DNA of 23,469 nt from WVZL01 sp041862375. Lineage in GTDB: Bacteria; Acidobacteriota; Aminicenantia; Aminicenantales; Aminicenantaceae. Numbering within the stretch: the first letter of the stretch is position 1; each line of letters opens with the position of its first letter. Both the position numbers and the translations under genes were made by a program. The stretch covers positions 1-23,469 of the forward strand of contig JBGVTE010000070.1 in assembly GCA_041862375.1 (NCBI GenBank), read 5' to 3'. This document shows, piece after piece, positions 1-7,989 of this stretch. The notes beneath the pieces were generated by a model. It searched no databases and was not told where the DNA came from. It was given only the letters and a program-made list of their open reading frames with translations.

Positions 1-178
1 ACTCTTTTGAATCAAATGAGATATCTAGCAATTAAATTATGCGACGTTCTTAAAAGAGATGGATCAGGTCTCAATACTCGAGATTAGGGCGGGATGGCGT
101 TTGTTAAATCTTGAATCTGGATAGATGGTCGCTGTTTCGTTCAGCAAAATTTCGATTGCTCAAAATATTATCTAATAG

Positions 179-277
179 ATTGATTATGTAGCCCTCTTCC
201 TCTGGAAAGACGCTGACCCTGGTATTGCTGAAGTTGAAGATGTGAAGAAGAGGCTGGCTGGTTTTTTCTTTGCATGA
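179..277 (+). pseudogene. Relic of a TPR-protein C-terminal tail (copy 1)
   Basis: A short open frame with no start codon encodes a tail containing LWKDADPGIAEVEDVKKRLA and ends at TGA 275-277. The same tail, in the same reading frame, is found at 7990-8112. Over 200-261 versus 8035-8096 the DNA matches at about 53 of 62 positions, with most differences at third codon positions, so the segment evolved as coding sequence. Upstream the frame meets a stop at 176-178 and I see no TPR-coding sequence. From general knowledge, tails of this style end many TPR proteins and kinase-TPR receptors. I infer a leftover 3' end of a deleted paralogue. Confidence 0.6.
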
Positions 278-677
278 TTTTCTACCTTGATTATGAAAAA
301 TCAAGTATTTATTTACGATTCAACAAGCCACAATTTTCAGAGATTAGCCTGAGAAATGCCAATTTTTCAAAAAAAATTAAATTTTATAATAGAAATACTT
401 GTCTAAAAATTATACAATTTTCCATGAGTATCGACTCGAATTTTTAAATAAATCCTCCCTTCCTTTCTCTATCTCCTTGAAAATAAATCATTTAATTTAT
501 CTAGTCAACTTGGTACATAAATTGCACATCATTAAATCCGAATCATGCTTAAGAGACGAGCTGATTTGGTTTTCTTTGTATAAATGAGTTTAAATGCGTT
601 TATTACGAGTGAACTTTTTCATGCTTCATTCCGTTTGAATATATCGATGGACAAAAAAAAATTGGAGGGCTTCTAAC
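278..677. other. Intergenic, AT-rich, only a promoter candidate
   Basis: This stretch of about 400 bases before the Ntn hydrolase gene contains no convincing gene. The only signal I can support is the sigma-54-like element at 510-526. A 62-codon frame starting with TTG at 399 has no ribosome binding site and low-complexity composition, and I do not regard it as coding. Confidence 0.6.
510..526 (+). promoter_or_regulatory. Candidate sigma-54 (RpoN) promoter for the Ntn hydrolase
   Basis: The element reads TTGGTAC, five bases, then TTGCA. The GG (512-513) and GC (524-525) doublets are separated by exactly 10 bases, as the sigma-54 -24/-12 class requires. It departs from TGGCACG-N4-TTGCW at C4 (T here) and G7 (A here). 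The transcript would start near 537 and give a leader of about 140 nt before the ATG at 678. A second, better element of the same class lies at 18815-18831. I see no activator site, so this remains a motif-level call. Confidence 0.4.
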
Positions 678-1745
678 ATGCTATTTAGCAACATGAAGAA
701 AAAAACCATCTTCCTCACAGCCATTTTACTGCTTGTGATTTCGGGATTTTTATCGGCTCAGAACAAAGTCATCGAATTGAAGTTCGCCCAGCCTCCTGTC
801 TCGGATTCGGATGCGTCCAGAACACTGCAGAGCTTGGTAAAAGTACAAGGCACAGGCCAATTTTGTGAAGACGGACTTTATCTCATGACTCACTTTGGCG
901 ATCGTGAGGAACTCTTTCAAAAAGAGAACCAAAAGGCGATTGAGAATCCTTTGATCAATCAGACCTGGCGCCATTGCAGTGTATTCTCTACAACTGCTGA
1001 GAAAGCTGTCATCATGGGGAGAAATTGGGACAATCAAAATGTGGGCTCCATCATCGTCAGTCTCTATCATCCTCCCAAGGGTTACTCTTCGATTTCCTTT
1101 TGCAGGTCCATTGATTTGGGTTTTGGACATAAAGACCTGGAGGGAATTGAATCGAGCCCGTTTGGAAACAAGCTGCTCTTGGCTCCTATTTATGCAATGG
1201 ACGGGATCAATGAACACGGTCTTGCAGTGGCCGTAGCCGCTAATAGGCAAACAACTGTCAAACCAAAAGGCGGTAAAGAATTGGTGGGCATCACCTTCCT
1301 GATGCGCAAAATTCTTGATCAAACGAAAAACATCGAAGAAGCTGTCCGCTTGGTCGAAAAATACATTCCCTTTGATATCGATCAGAACTATCTCACCAGC
1401 CATTTAATCGTCGCCGATTCATCGGGCCGTTCCGTCATTTTGGAATATGATCAAGATCAATGGAGAAAAATATACGGAGATAAGCCCTGGCAGGTGCTCT
1501 CCACAAGGCCCGTATACAATGTGCCGGATACAAAGCTCAGAGATCAATGCTGGCGTTATCGAAGCATGTCCGAAACTCTCGAGAAGACAGAGGGAAATGT
1601 GGACTGGAAGGCCGGAATGAAGATCCTCCAGGACGTAACCCAGAAAGGCACAACCTGGTCTGTTATCTATTCCCTTAAGTCGAAGGAACTCTACTTCTCT
1701 GTTTATCAAAACTGGAACACTATTTATCATCTAAAAACACTCTAA
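678..1745 (+). CDS. Exported Ntn hydrolase, linear amide C-N hydrolase / acyltransferase-like (C45/C59-type)
   Basis: This is a 355-residue protein with a basic start (KKK at 7-9), a hydrophobic segment at about 10-26 and a likely signal-peptidase site near SAQ. The core matches the choloylglycine hydrolase / acyl-CoA:6-APA acyltransferase superfamily of N-terminal-nucleophile amidases. It has a candidate nucleophile Cys100 (RHCSVF), then GRNWDN at 114-119 with the Arg and Asp that line the active site, and DGINEHGLAV at 175-184, the usual conserved turn. Maturation would have to expose Cys100 by removing about 99 residues. Substrates in this family include penicillins, bile salts and N-acyl amides, and the sequence does not say which. 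A GGAGG eight to nine bases before ATG 678 supports this start over the in-frame Met6. The gene stands alone, convergent with the next. Confidence 0.8.
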   Translation: MLFSNMKKKTIFLTAILLLVISGFLSAQNKVIELKFAQPPVSDSDASRTLQSLVKVQGTGQFCEDGLYLMTHFGDREELFQKENQKAIENPLINQTWRHCSVFSTTAEKAVIMGRNWDNQNVGSIIVSLYHPPKGYSSISFCRSIDLGFGHKDLEGIESSPFGNKLLLAPIYAMDGINEHGLAVAVAANRQTTVKPKGGKELVGITFLMRKILDQTKNIEEAVRLVEKYIPFDIDQNYLTSHLIVADSSGRSVILEYDQDQWRKIYGDKPWQVLSTRPVYNVPDTKLRDQCWRYRSMSETLEKTEGNVDWKAGMKILQDVTQKGTTWSVIYSLKSKELYFSVYQNWNTIYHLKTL

Positions 1746-2132
1746 TAACCAATATTTCAAAGGGCTTTGGAAGACTAACTCGGACAAAGCAAAGGATGAA
1801 ATGCAAATTAAAGTTTGTTACCAATATGGCAAAGACAGCTCAAAACAGGACCGCATGGATTATCTGGATTAAAATAACATTACTGCCCCTTCAACCCAGC
1901 TTGCCTCTTCTTCGCCTCCATCAGACTTCCTTTTGTAGCTCATAAAATAACACAAAATGTACATAAGGATCTGACATTACCGACTGTATAATTGGTTCGG
2001 GCCATCGTAATTTAGTCCTCCCTTTGATTTTTTATAGATTGACAGCGCCACAGTCACTTTCGTTTCGATTATAAAGAAATATAATTATTAACTTTAAACT
2101 TTCCGCTTTTCACTAATTTTGGGGTGTAGAAC
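1746..2132. other. Convergent intergenic region
   Basis: These 387 bases separate two convergent genes. I see no strong terminator hairpin. The only structure is a short minus-strand segment at 1880-1938 resembling the TPR-protein tail found elsewhere in the window, which is listed separately. The remainder is AT-rich and featureless. Confidence 0.6.
1880..1938 (-). pseudogene. Possible third relic of the TPR-protein tail
   Basis: Read on the minus strand, this short frame ends with LMEAKKRQAGLKGQ and then TAA (1880-1882). The segment EAKKRQAGLK resembles the ends of the two clearer relics (EDVKKRLAG at 179-277 and EDAKKRLARLK at 7990-8112). The match is only about a dozen residues and the upstream half (KDADPG region) is not visible, so chance similarity is possible. 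Confidence 0.3.
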
Positions 2133-4412
2133 TTAATAAACAAAGGTGTAGGAATATTTCAGCATGATTGTGCGGCCGCCGCTGAATGGAGGAATCGGAT
2201 ATTTCCCACTGCGGTTTGTGTTGAGGTTTTCGTTATAGACTACATAGAGATCAACGCCCTCACGCGGGTTGTAGCGAATCCGGAAGTTGGCGATCAAAGC
2301 GTCAATGGCACTGTTGTACTGTACAAAAGCACTGGCGGAGAGTTTTGTACTCAGTGTAGCCAGAAGCCGCAGTCTTGTGATATGAGCGATGAATTTCTGG
2401 TTCCGGTCGGGAAATTCGACATGGTTGAACTCGTAGATACCGGTCAGGCTGAGCTCCGGAGAAATTCCCCATATGGGCGACACTCCTACAGTAGCTTTCC
2501 AGCCGTCGTAAAAAGATCCGCCGTCGATATTCATGCGGAGGCAGATAGGCCTCCCCATTGGTGTTTCCAAGCTCCCTTTAAGACCGTAGAAGGTATATTC
2601 TCCAGGCAGCACTTCAACATCATCATCGTCATCATCGTCTAAGAAGGAGAAGCTTTCCAGAACACTTTCATGATACATTTTGAGTGAGAATTCACCTCCA
2701 TATCCCGACTTGGTGAGGAATCCCCAGCCTGGACCGACTTCAGCCGATTCTACGGAGCTGTCCTCGTTGCGAAGGATAATGAAGCCATCCAAAAAGACCT
2801 GATGGCCGGATAAAAAAGACTCCTCACCGGGCAGCCATCCCATCCAGATGCGGTTTCCCAGCCGTGAAAAATCCTCTCTCGTTTCAAAGCCTATCCCTGG
2901 ACTGTATTCGCTGCCGGCGCGTGAGTACTCGAGATTGAAGCCAAGGCCTTTCAGGGTTCGCCGTTCCCAGGCCATTCTCAGGCGGGCAGGGTCGAGGGAA
3001 ACCGGATTGTTTTCTTTATCGTTTTCGAAAGTCTGGGCCCAGTTGAACAGCAGGTAGTCGTCCTCGGAGACCCTGAAGATTCCGTCCAGGCCGTAGGCGG
3101 AATTATAAGAGCCATCTGTGCCCAGGCGTGAAGTGATGATTCCTCCGATATAGGAATATGGATTAAAAATTCGGCGGCGAAGCCGGAATACACCAAAATT
3201 TTCCGAGGATAGGCCTTCTTTTTTTAAAGGGGCTGTCTGCATATCCAAAAATCCAAGATCCCAGGCGCCCACACGGCCGACAAGGCGTGCACCGCCGTAA
3301 ATCCGGACCATCTCCCATTCACCGTCGTCCTCTAATTCATAGATTCCAATCCTTCGACTGTAAAAAAGGGTGTTGGGTTCTCCGAAGGTAAAGTCAAATG
3401 TGCTGGAGCGCTCCTGAAAAAAAAGCCTTTTTTCAGGGAAGAAAAGAGAAAAACGGGTCAAGTTAACCTGCTGGTCGTCCGCCTCCACCTGGGCGAAATC
3501 GGGATTAACAGTGACATCAAGTGTGAGATTGCTGGAAATGCCGTATTTTATATCCAATCCTGCTTCGTAGGTCGGCTTGCGAGTGCGTTCATAGGCAGTT
3601 TCTTCTTCATTCAGGTCAAAAGCCTGACCATAGCCGCCCAGGCCGTAAGGAGTGATGTAAATGGGTCTGGGGCACTGTACTCCTTCCAGAATAATCTCAT
3701 GAGCGCGGGATACTTTCCAGGCGCTCCAACCTCCCCATTTAGGAGGAACAGGAGGAAATATAACGATTTCAAACTTTCGAGCGATATACCTCCAGATGAT
3801 CAAACCCATGGTCACATATCCATCCTGCTCTTGGAAACGGAGGCTGGAAAGAGGGATCCTCATTTCCGTAAACCATCCTTGGTCGTTCTGGACCGCAGCC
3901 ACATCCCAGAAAGTATTCCAACTTATGTTAATAGGCAACTGTCCTTCGGCATCATTGAACAGCATGGCATCAAGGCGCAGACCTGTAGGGGTAGTAAAGA
4001 AAACCATACCGTTCTCTTTGTCATTAAAAGTATCGATTATTAGGCCGAACCACTCAGTGTTGCCCTCTAGGTAGTCCCGCTTCTTGGACATGGCCATGAT
4101 TTTAGAAGGTTCTTTATCATAAAGGCGGCCAGCCACATAAAGATACTCATCGTCAAAGCCGATTAAGGCCACGGTTTCTTCGGTAGGAGGGTTTCCAAAA
4201 TTCGGCAGATGCATAACCATAGGAAGCGGCTTGATTCCTTTCCATGCCTCTTCATCGCTGAATCCGTCGAGGGTGACTGGGCCGCTAATCCGCTGCAGGA
4301 CCAGTTGTTCCTTTTTTTCTTCTGGAAGAGCGGGTGTTTCCTGAGAGAAGGCAGAAGAATAGACTAATGCGGCAAATAATAGAAAAGCAGGCAGGACAGT
4401 TTTTCTAACCAT
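2133..4412 (-). CDS. CBM9-like / DUF5916 outer-membrane protein (paralogue 1)
   Basis: This 759-residue protein starts with a signal peptide (about 1-23, ending AFSQ). Residues about 41-235 form a CBM9/DOMON-like beta domain: VTLDGFSDEEAW at the start, GFDDEYLYVAG, then FGLIIDTFNDKENG. After that comes a long DUF5916-type region rich in alternating beta strands, including the hallmark VNPDFAQVEAD and FFPEKRLFFQE segments. It ends in aromatic SYTFVY, as outer-membrane beta barrels do. A run of seven Asp lies in the C-terminal half. The protein at 11877-14135 has the same architecture and length. The function of DUF5916 is not established; a role in glycan or polymer binding at the outer membrane is inference. 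No clear ribosome binding site precedes the ATG. It lies downstream of the RidA-like gene on the same strand, with a hairpin between them. Confidence 0.85.
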   Translation of the reverse strand: MVRKTVLPAFLLFAALVYSSAFSQETPALPEEKKEQLVLQRISGPVTLDGFSDEEAWKGIKPLPMVMHLPNFGNPPTEETVALIGFDDEYLYVAGRLYDKEPSKIMAMSKKRDYLEGNTEWFGLIIDTFNDKENGMVFFTTPTGLRLDAMLFNDAEGQLPINISWNTFWDVAAVQNDQGWFTEMRIPLSSLRFQEQDGYVTMGLIIWRYIARKFEIVIFPPVPPKWGGWSAWKVSRAHEIILEGVQCPRPIYITPYGLGGYGQAFDLNEEETAYERTRKPTYEAGLDIKYGISSNLTLDVTVNPDFAQVEADDQQVNLTRFSLFFPEKRLFFQERSSTFDFTFGEPNTLFYSRRIGIYELEDDGEWEMVRIYGGARLVGRVGAWDLGFLDMQTAPLKKEGLSSENFGVFRLRRRIFNPYSYIGGIITSRLGTDGSYNSAYGLDGIFRVSEDDYLLFNWAQTFENDKENNPVSLDPARLRMAWERRTLKGLGFNLEYSRAGSEYSPGIGFETREDFSRLGNRIWMGWLPGEESFLSGHQVFLDGFIILRNEDSSVESAEVGPGWGFLTKSGYGGEFSLKMYHESVLESFSFLDDDDDDDVEVLPGEYTFYGLKGSLETPMGRPICLRMNIDGGSFYDGWKATVGVSPIWGISPELSLTGIYEFNHVEFPDRNQKFIAHITRLRLLATLSTKLSASAFVQYNSAIDALIANFRIRYNPREGVDLYVVYNENLNTNRSGKYPIPPFSGGRTIMLKYSYTFVY
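2619..2639 (-). repeat. Seven-codon Asp microsatellite inside the DUF5916 gene
   Basis: Seven consecutive GAT/GAC codons (minus strand) encode an unbroken run of Asp in the DUF5916 protein. In DNA this is a trinucleotide repeat of ATC/GTC units, prone to slippage in steps of one codon. The paralogue at 11877-14135 has no such run. The position, between predicted beta strands, suggests a loop outside the membrane. Confidence 0.75.
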
Positions 4413-4493
4413 CGGTTCATCTTATATGTACGAAATATTTTGTAATTGGTTAAGATATCTGAAACAAACACAAAGTGCAAAAATAATTTATCG

Positions 4494-4511
4494 GTCAACC
4501 GAAAGGTTGAC
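4494..4511 (-). terminator. Hairpin downstream of the RidA-like gene
   Basis: A perfect 7-bp stem (GTCAACC / GGTTGAC) closes a 4-base loop. On the minus strand it lies about 65 bases after the RidA-like stop codon and is followed by an AT-rich run ending in TTATTTTT, so it could end transcription there. The T-run starts several bases after the stem, which makes it a weak intrinsic terminator. It could alternatively act on the leader of the DUF5916 gene. Confidence 0.45.
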
Positions 4512-4525
4512 ACTTACTTCCTTGG

Positions 4526-4550
4526 CATTGCGAGAGAAGCGTCACAATCC
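4526..4550. repeat. REP-like short palindromic element
   Basis: The sequence from CATTGCGAG to CACAATCC is an imperfect inverted repeat: ATTG/CAAT outer arms, with GA/TC inside and one mismatch. It resembles the dispersed CATTGCGAG...CAATC intergenic repeats seen in several bacterial phyla. Only one copy is in the window, so the repeat nature cannot be shown here. Confidence 0.3.
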
Positions 4551-4576
4551 TGTAATAGCTGAAAGCTGAAATGCTG

Positions 4577-5038
4577 TTACTTGATAAAGGCCCAGCATTC
4601 AATCTCCAGGCGTGCTCCCATTGCCAGCCCGCTTGTGCCAAACGCGCTTCTGGCGGGCTTATAGTGGGGGAAATAGGTGACGTATACTTCGTTCATCGCA
4701 CTCCATTCGCTGATGTCTGCCAGCATAACCGTACATTTGACAACATGATCTAAAGAAGAGCCGTATTTTTCAAGAGTGTTTTTAATATTTTCCATTGTTT
4801 GTTTTGTTTCTGCCACAATGCCACCCGGAGCAAGAGCCCTTGTTTCGGAGTCAAATCCGATTTGACCTGAGAGAATCAGCCAATTTCCGACGCGCACAGC
4901 TTCTGAGAAAGGCATGTTTGCTGTCAAATCTGATGTCAGGAATTCTACTGGAAGTGCTTGTTCTCCTGATTGCTCGGATTTGCATGAGATAAATGCCAGA
5001 ACTAACAATATCCCTATAATTGTCTTAGACTTCATCAA
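4577..5038 (-). CDS. RidA (YjgF/YER057c/UK114) family protein with lipoprotein-like signal
   Basis: This 153-residue protein has the Rid fold sequence: EAVRVGNWLILSGQIGFD, a central helix (ETKQTMENIKNTLEKYG), then the diagnostic PARSAFGTSGLAMGARLEIE near the end. Arg130 matches the RidA arginine that binds the carboxylate of 2-aminoacrylate-type imines, and Glu147 matches the conserved glutamate. Unlike ordinary cytosolic RidA (about 128 residues), it carries an N-terminal hydrophobic segment (7-18) ending FISC, a lipobox-like motif with Cys19 as the possible lipidated residue; Phe at -3 is atypical. It would therefore act outside the cytoplasm, where the usual enamine/imine damage role is unexpected. 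GGAGG six bases before the ATG supports the start. It lies upstream of the DUF5916 gene on the same strand. Confidence 0.85.
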   Translation of the reverse strand: MMKSKTIIGILLVLAFISCKSEQSGEQALPVEFLTSDLTANMPFSEAVRVGNWLILSGQIGFDSETRALAPGGIVAETKQTMENIKNTLEKYGSSLDHVVKCTVMLADISEWSAMNEVYVTYFPHYKPARSAFGTSGLAMGARLEIECWAFIK

Positions 5039-5120
5039 AGACCTCCATTCGGAATATATAAGGTAAAGCCAAGGCTTTACTCAAATAAGATCAGGCTAAA
5101 TATTATGTTTTAAAAGAAAT

Positions 5121-5251
5121 ATGTGCAATAATTTTTATTTGTTTTTTTTGAAACTCATTTTAGCGCCGATGAGATAGTTACAGCTATTAAAAAATTGTTA
5201 AAAGGTTGCGGTTGTAAAGAGACGGATATAAAAATTTTTGTAAGAGATTAG
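5121..5251 (+). pseudogene. Possible frameshifted small ORF or gene relic
   Basis: From 5132 a 39-codon frame ends at TAG 5249-5251 and reads like protein: THFSADEIVTAIKKLLKG, then CGCKETDIKIFVRD. It has no start codon of its own. An ATG at 5121 lies in a different frame, and a run of eight T (5142-5149) sits between them; removing one T would join them into a 43-codon ORF. No good ribosome binding site precedes the ATG. I do not recognise the product. Alternatives are a chance frame, or the 3' end of a lost gene. Confidence 0.25.
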
Positions 5252-5307
5252 CTGATTGTTTAAGCGAAATTTAAAGTTATACTGAATGACAAATTATTGA
5301 AGTGAGT

Positions 5308-5333
5308 GGAAGCCAGGAATTAACCTAGCTTCC
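5308..5333 (+). other. Nested hairpin upstream of the kinase gene
   Basis: GGAAGC (5308-5313) pairs with GCTTCC (5328-5333), and inside it AGG (5315-5317) pairs with CCT (5324-5326) around a 6-base loop. It lies about 130 bases before the kinase start and has no T-run. It may be leader RNA structure or an operator, or it may be incidental. Confidence 0.25.
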
Positions 5334-5465
5334 CGATTTCGAAAAAGACAGCCTTTAGAATTAGCGGCTCAATAGGATACACAGTATTGATTTAGTCCTT
5401 CAATTTGACTCTTCCTTCATTAATTGTTAAGCTTTTGCCAAGAAAGAGAATAAGGATGATGGGCC

Positions 5466-7970
5466 ATGAAATGCCCTAAATGTCAATCCGATAATCCTGA
5501 TAATCTGAAGTTCTGTGGTGAATGTGGGACCCAATTAATCCCTGAAGAAGAGATTCCTGTCACCGAGACTCTCGAAACACCCAAAGAAGAATTGACTACA
5601 GGCTTCACCTTTGCTGGAAGATACCAGATTATTGAAGAACTGGGTAAAGGAGGCATGGGAAGTGTCTACAAAGCCCATGATACTGAGATAAACGAGAAAG
5701 TTGCTATCAAGCTCATAAAATCTGAGGTTGCTGCGGATAAAAAGACGATTGAGCGCTTCAGAAATGAATTGAAGTTTGCCCGTAAGATTCGGCATAAGAA
5801 TGTCTGCCAGATGTATGACTTGGGGGAGGAAAAAGGAATCCGATTCATCAGCATGGAATATGTTCCTGGTGAGGATTTAAAGAGATTGATCAGAAAAGTG
5901 GGGCAAATGCCTGTGGGAAGGACTATATCCATAGCTAAACAGGTATGCGAAGGATTAGCAGAAGCTCATAAGGTAGGAGTTATTCATAGAGATTTGAAGC
6001 CCAGGAATGTTATGGTTGATGAGGAAGGCAATGCAAGGATTATGGATTTCGGAATAGCTCGGTCTGTTAAGGGGAAAGGGATAACAGGTGCGGGAGTGAT
6101 GATCGGGACACCAGAATATATGTCACCTGAGCAAGTGGAAGGGAAGGAAGCTGACCAGCGGTCGGATATCTATTCATTGGGAGTGATTCTTTACGAGATG
6201 GTGACTGGCAGAGTTCCTTTTGAAGGAGACACTCCGTTAAGTGTAGCTGTAAAGCAGAAGACTGAGATGCCCTCAGATCCCAGAACGATCAACTCCCAGA
6301 TTCCAGAAGACCTTAACAGTGTAATACTGAGGTGTTTGGAAAAGGACAAAGAGAAAAGATATCAGAATGCAGGAGAGGTGCGTTCTGAGCTAACCAGAAT
6401 AGAGGAAGGCATTCCCATAACAGACAGGGTTGAGCCTAGGAGAAAGCCTGCTACTTCAAAAGAGATAACCGTAATATTTAACCTGAAAAAGATCCTTATC
6501 CCAGCCTCAGCTGTTATCGCTATTATAATCGCATCCGTAATTATCTGGCAGCTTCTTCTCCGAAAAAATGCAGCTCCTATCCCATCAGGAAAGCCTTCCA
6601 TCGCAGTGCTCCCTTTCGAAGACCTGAGCCCTCAAAAAGACCAAGAATACTTTTGTGATGGTCTTGCAGAAGAAATCATCAATAGGCTGACCAATATCGA
6701 GAGCTTAAGGGTTCCTGCACGGACTTCTGCCTTCTCATTCAAAGGCAGAGAGATAGATATTCAAGAAATCGGTGAAAGACTGAATGTTGAGATGGTGTTA
6801 GATGGAAGTGTGCGAAAAGAAGGGAATAAACTGCGCATAACAGCGCAGCTGGTTAAAGCCGCTGACGGCTTCCCTGTTTGGTCTAAGATATACCAACGAA
6901 GGATGAAAGATGCCTTTGATCTTTGGGATGAAATATCCCTGGCGATTGTAGATACTCTGAAGATCAAGCTTCTGAGTGGAGAGAAGGAGAGACTTGTAAA
7001 GCGCTATACGGAGAATCTTGAGGCTTATAATCTGTATGTTAAGGGCCGCTACTTCTGGAACAAGAGGGGAAGGGAAGACTTAGAGAAATCTATTGAGTAT
7101 TTCCAAGAAGCAATCGAGAAGGATCCCGCCTATGCCCTTGGTTACTCCGGATTGGCTGATGTTTACTACATCCTTGGGAGTAACTTATTGTTACCTCCAA
7201 GTGAGGCTTTCCCGAAAGCGAAAGAGGTAGCACTGAAGGCATTAGAATTGGATGATAGCCTTGCAGAAGCCCACGCCTCTTTGGCAGCAATACTAGAATA
7301 CTATGAACGCGATTTTGAAAAAGCAGAGAAAGAATTTGAACTAAGCCTCGAGTTAAAGCCTGGTTATGCAACAGCCCATCATTGGTATGCATTATATTTA
7401 TCATATTTTGGACGACATGAGGAAGCCATTAAAGAAATATTGCGCGCCCGGGAACTTGACCCGCTTTCGCCAAGAATAAACGCCAATGTCGGAAGTATAT
7501 TCTACTTTGCGCGTGATTATGACCGAGCACTCGAAGAGTTAAAGAGATCCACTGAACTTTTTCCTGAGCATGCAGCAAATTATTCATGTGCAGGGCGGAT
7601 ATACGCTCAGATGGGACAGTATGAGGAAGCCATCAATTTGTATAAGCATTACTGTGAGCTTACAGGCGAGACAGGCCAAATGGACCCCTACCTTGCATAT
7701 ATTTATGCTCTTTCAGGCCTGAAAGGCGAGGCCAAAAAGAGACTTAACAACATTATAGAATATTCAAAGGAAAACTTTGTCTCGCCAATATACATAGCAC
7801 GAGTTTATGCAGGTCTTGGAGAGAAGGACGAAGCGTTTATTTGGCTAGAAAGAGGTTATTCACAGAACGATGCACGATTGGTTTATCTGAAAGTAGATCC
7901 GACATTTGATCCTCTGCGTTCTGATCCGCGTTACACCAAGCTTTTAAGAAAGATTGGCTTGGAGAGATAG
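5466..7970 (+). CDS. Zinc-ribbon Ser/Thr protein kinase with TM helix, TolB/FlgO-like domain and TPR repeats
   Basis: This 834-residue modular receptor opens with a zinc ribbon (Cys3, Cys6, Cys17, Cys20). A complete Hanks-type kinase follows at about 53-312: glycine loop GKGGMG at 60-65, Lys82 (VAIK), HRD 174-176, DFG 194-196 and GTPEYMSPE near 214-222. All catalytic residues are present, so it should be active. A transmembrane helix at about 343-362 puts the rest outside the cytoplasm. Residues about 376-502 start with SIAVLPFEDLS and match the TolB/FlgO-like domain often paired with TPRs in sensors. TPR helices fill about 515-780, ending in a WLERGY...DPLRSDPRYTKLL tail typical of these proteins. 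It starts at ATG 5466, with AAGGAT upstream. A relic of a different TPR tail follows within 20 bases of its stop. Ligand and substrates are unknown. Confidence 0.92.
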   Translation: MKCPKCQSDNPDNLKFCGECGTQLIPEEEIPVTETLETPKEELTTGFTFAGRYQIIEELGKGGMGSVYKAHDTEINEKVAIKLIKSEVAADKKTIERFRNELKFARKIRHKNVCQMYDLGEEKGIRFISMEYVPGEDLKRLIRKVGQMPVGRTISIAKQVCEGLAEAHKVGVIHRDLKPRNVMVDEEGNARIMDFGIARSVKGKGITGAGVMIGTPEYMSPEQVEGKEADQRSDIYSLGVILYEMVTGRVPFEGDTPLSVAVKQKTEMPSDPRTINSQIPEDLNSVILRCLEKDKEKRYQNAGEVRSELTRIEEGIPITDRVEPRRKPATSKEITVIFNLKKILIPASAVIAIIIASVIIWQLLLRKNAAPIPSGKPSIAVLPFEDLSPQKDQEYFCDGLAEEIINRLTNIESLRVPARTSAFSFKGREIDIQEIGERLNVEMVLDGSVRKEGNKLRITAQLVKAADGFPVWSKIYQRRMKDAFDLWDEISLAIVDTLKIKLLSGEKERLVKRYTENLEAYNLYVKGRYFWNKRGREDLEKSIEYFQEAIEKDPAYALGYSGLADVYYILGSNLLLPPSEAFPKAKEVALKALELDDSLAEAHASLAAILEYYERDFEKAEKEFELSLELKPGYATAHHWYALYLSYFGRHEEAIKEILRARELDPLSPRINANVGSIFYFARDYDRALEELKRSTELFPEHAANYSCAGRIYAQMGQYEEAINLYKHYCELTGETGQMDPYLAYIYALSGLKGEAKKRLNNIIEYSKENFVSPIYIARVYAGLGEKDEAFIWLERGYSQNDARLVYLKVDPTFDPLRSDPRYTKLLRKIGLER

Positions 7971-7989
7971 TCATCAAAATTTAGAATAA

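Larger units (their letters stand above)
5039..5465. other. Divergent intergenic region before the kinase
   Basis: These 427 bases separate the divergent RidA-like and kinase genes, so promoters for both are expected here, but I cannot assign a good -35/-10 pair. The region holds a possible small-ORF relic at 5121-5251 and a nested hairpin at 5308-5333. Composition is AT-rich with long A and T runs. Confidence 0.5.

Noticed and set aside
259..274. Another GG-N10-GC match that could be a sigma-54 promoter
   Set aside because: The -24 half is TGGTTT with no CAC, and it lies inside the TPR-tail relic; it fits only because of the T-run.
399..587. 62-codon plus-strand ORF starting with TTG
   Set aside because: No ribosome binding site, AT-driven composition, no recognisable sequence, and it overlaps the sigma-54-like element.
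750..1403. 217-codon minus-strand ORF opposite the Ntn hydrolase
   Set aside because: It is the antisense shadow of a well-supported gene with conserved active-site motifs.
5405..5433. TTGACT as a -35 box for the kinase gene
   Set aside because: No acceptable -10 at 16-18 bases (TTAAGC/TAAGCT).
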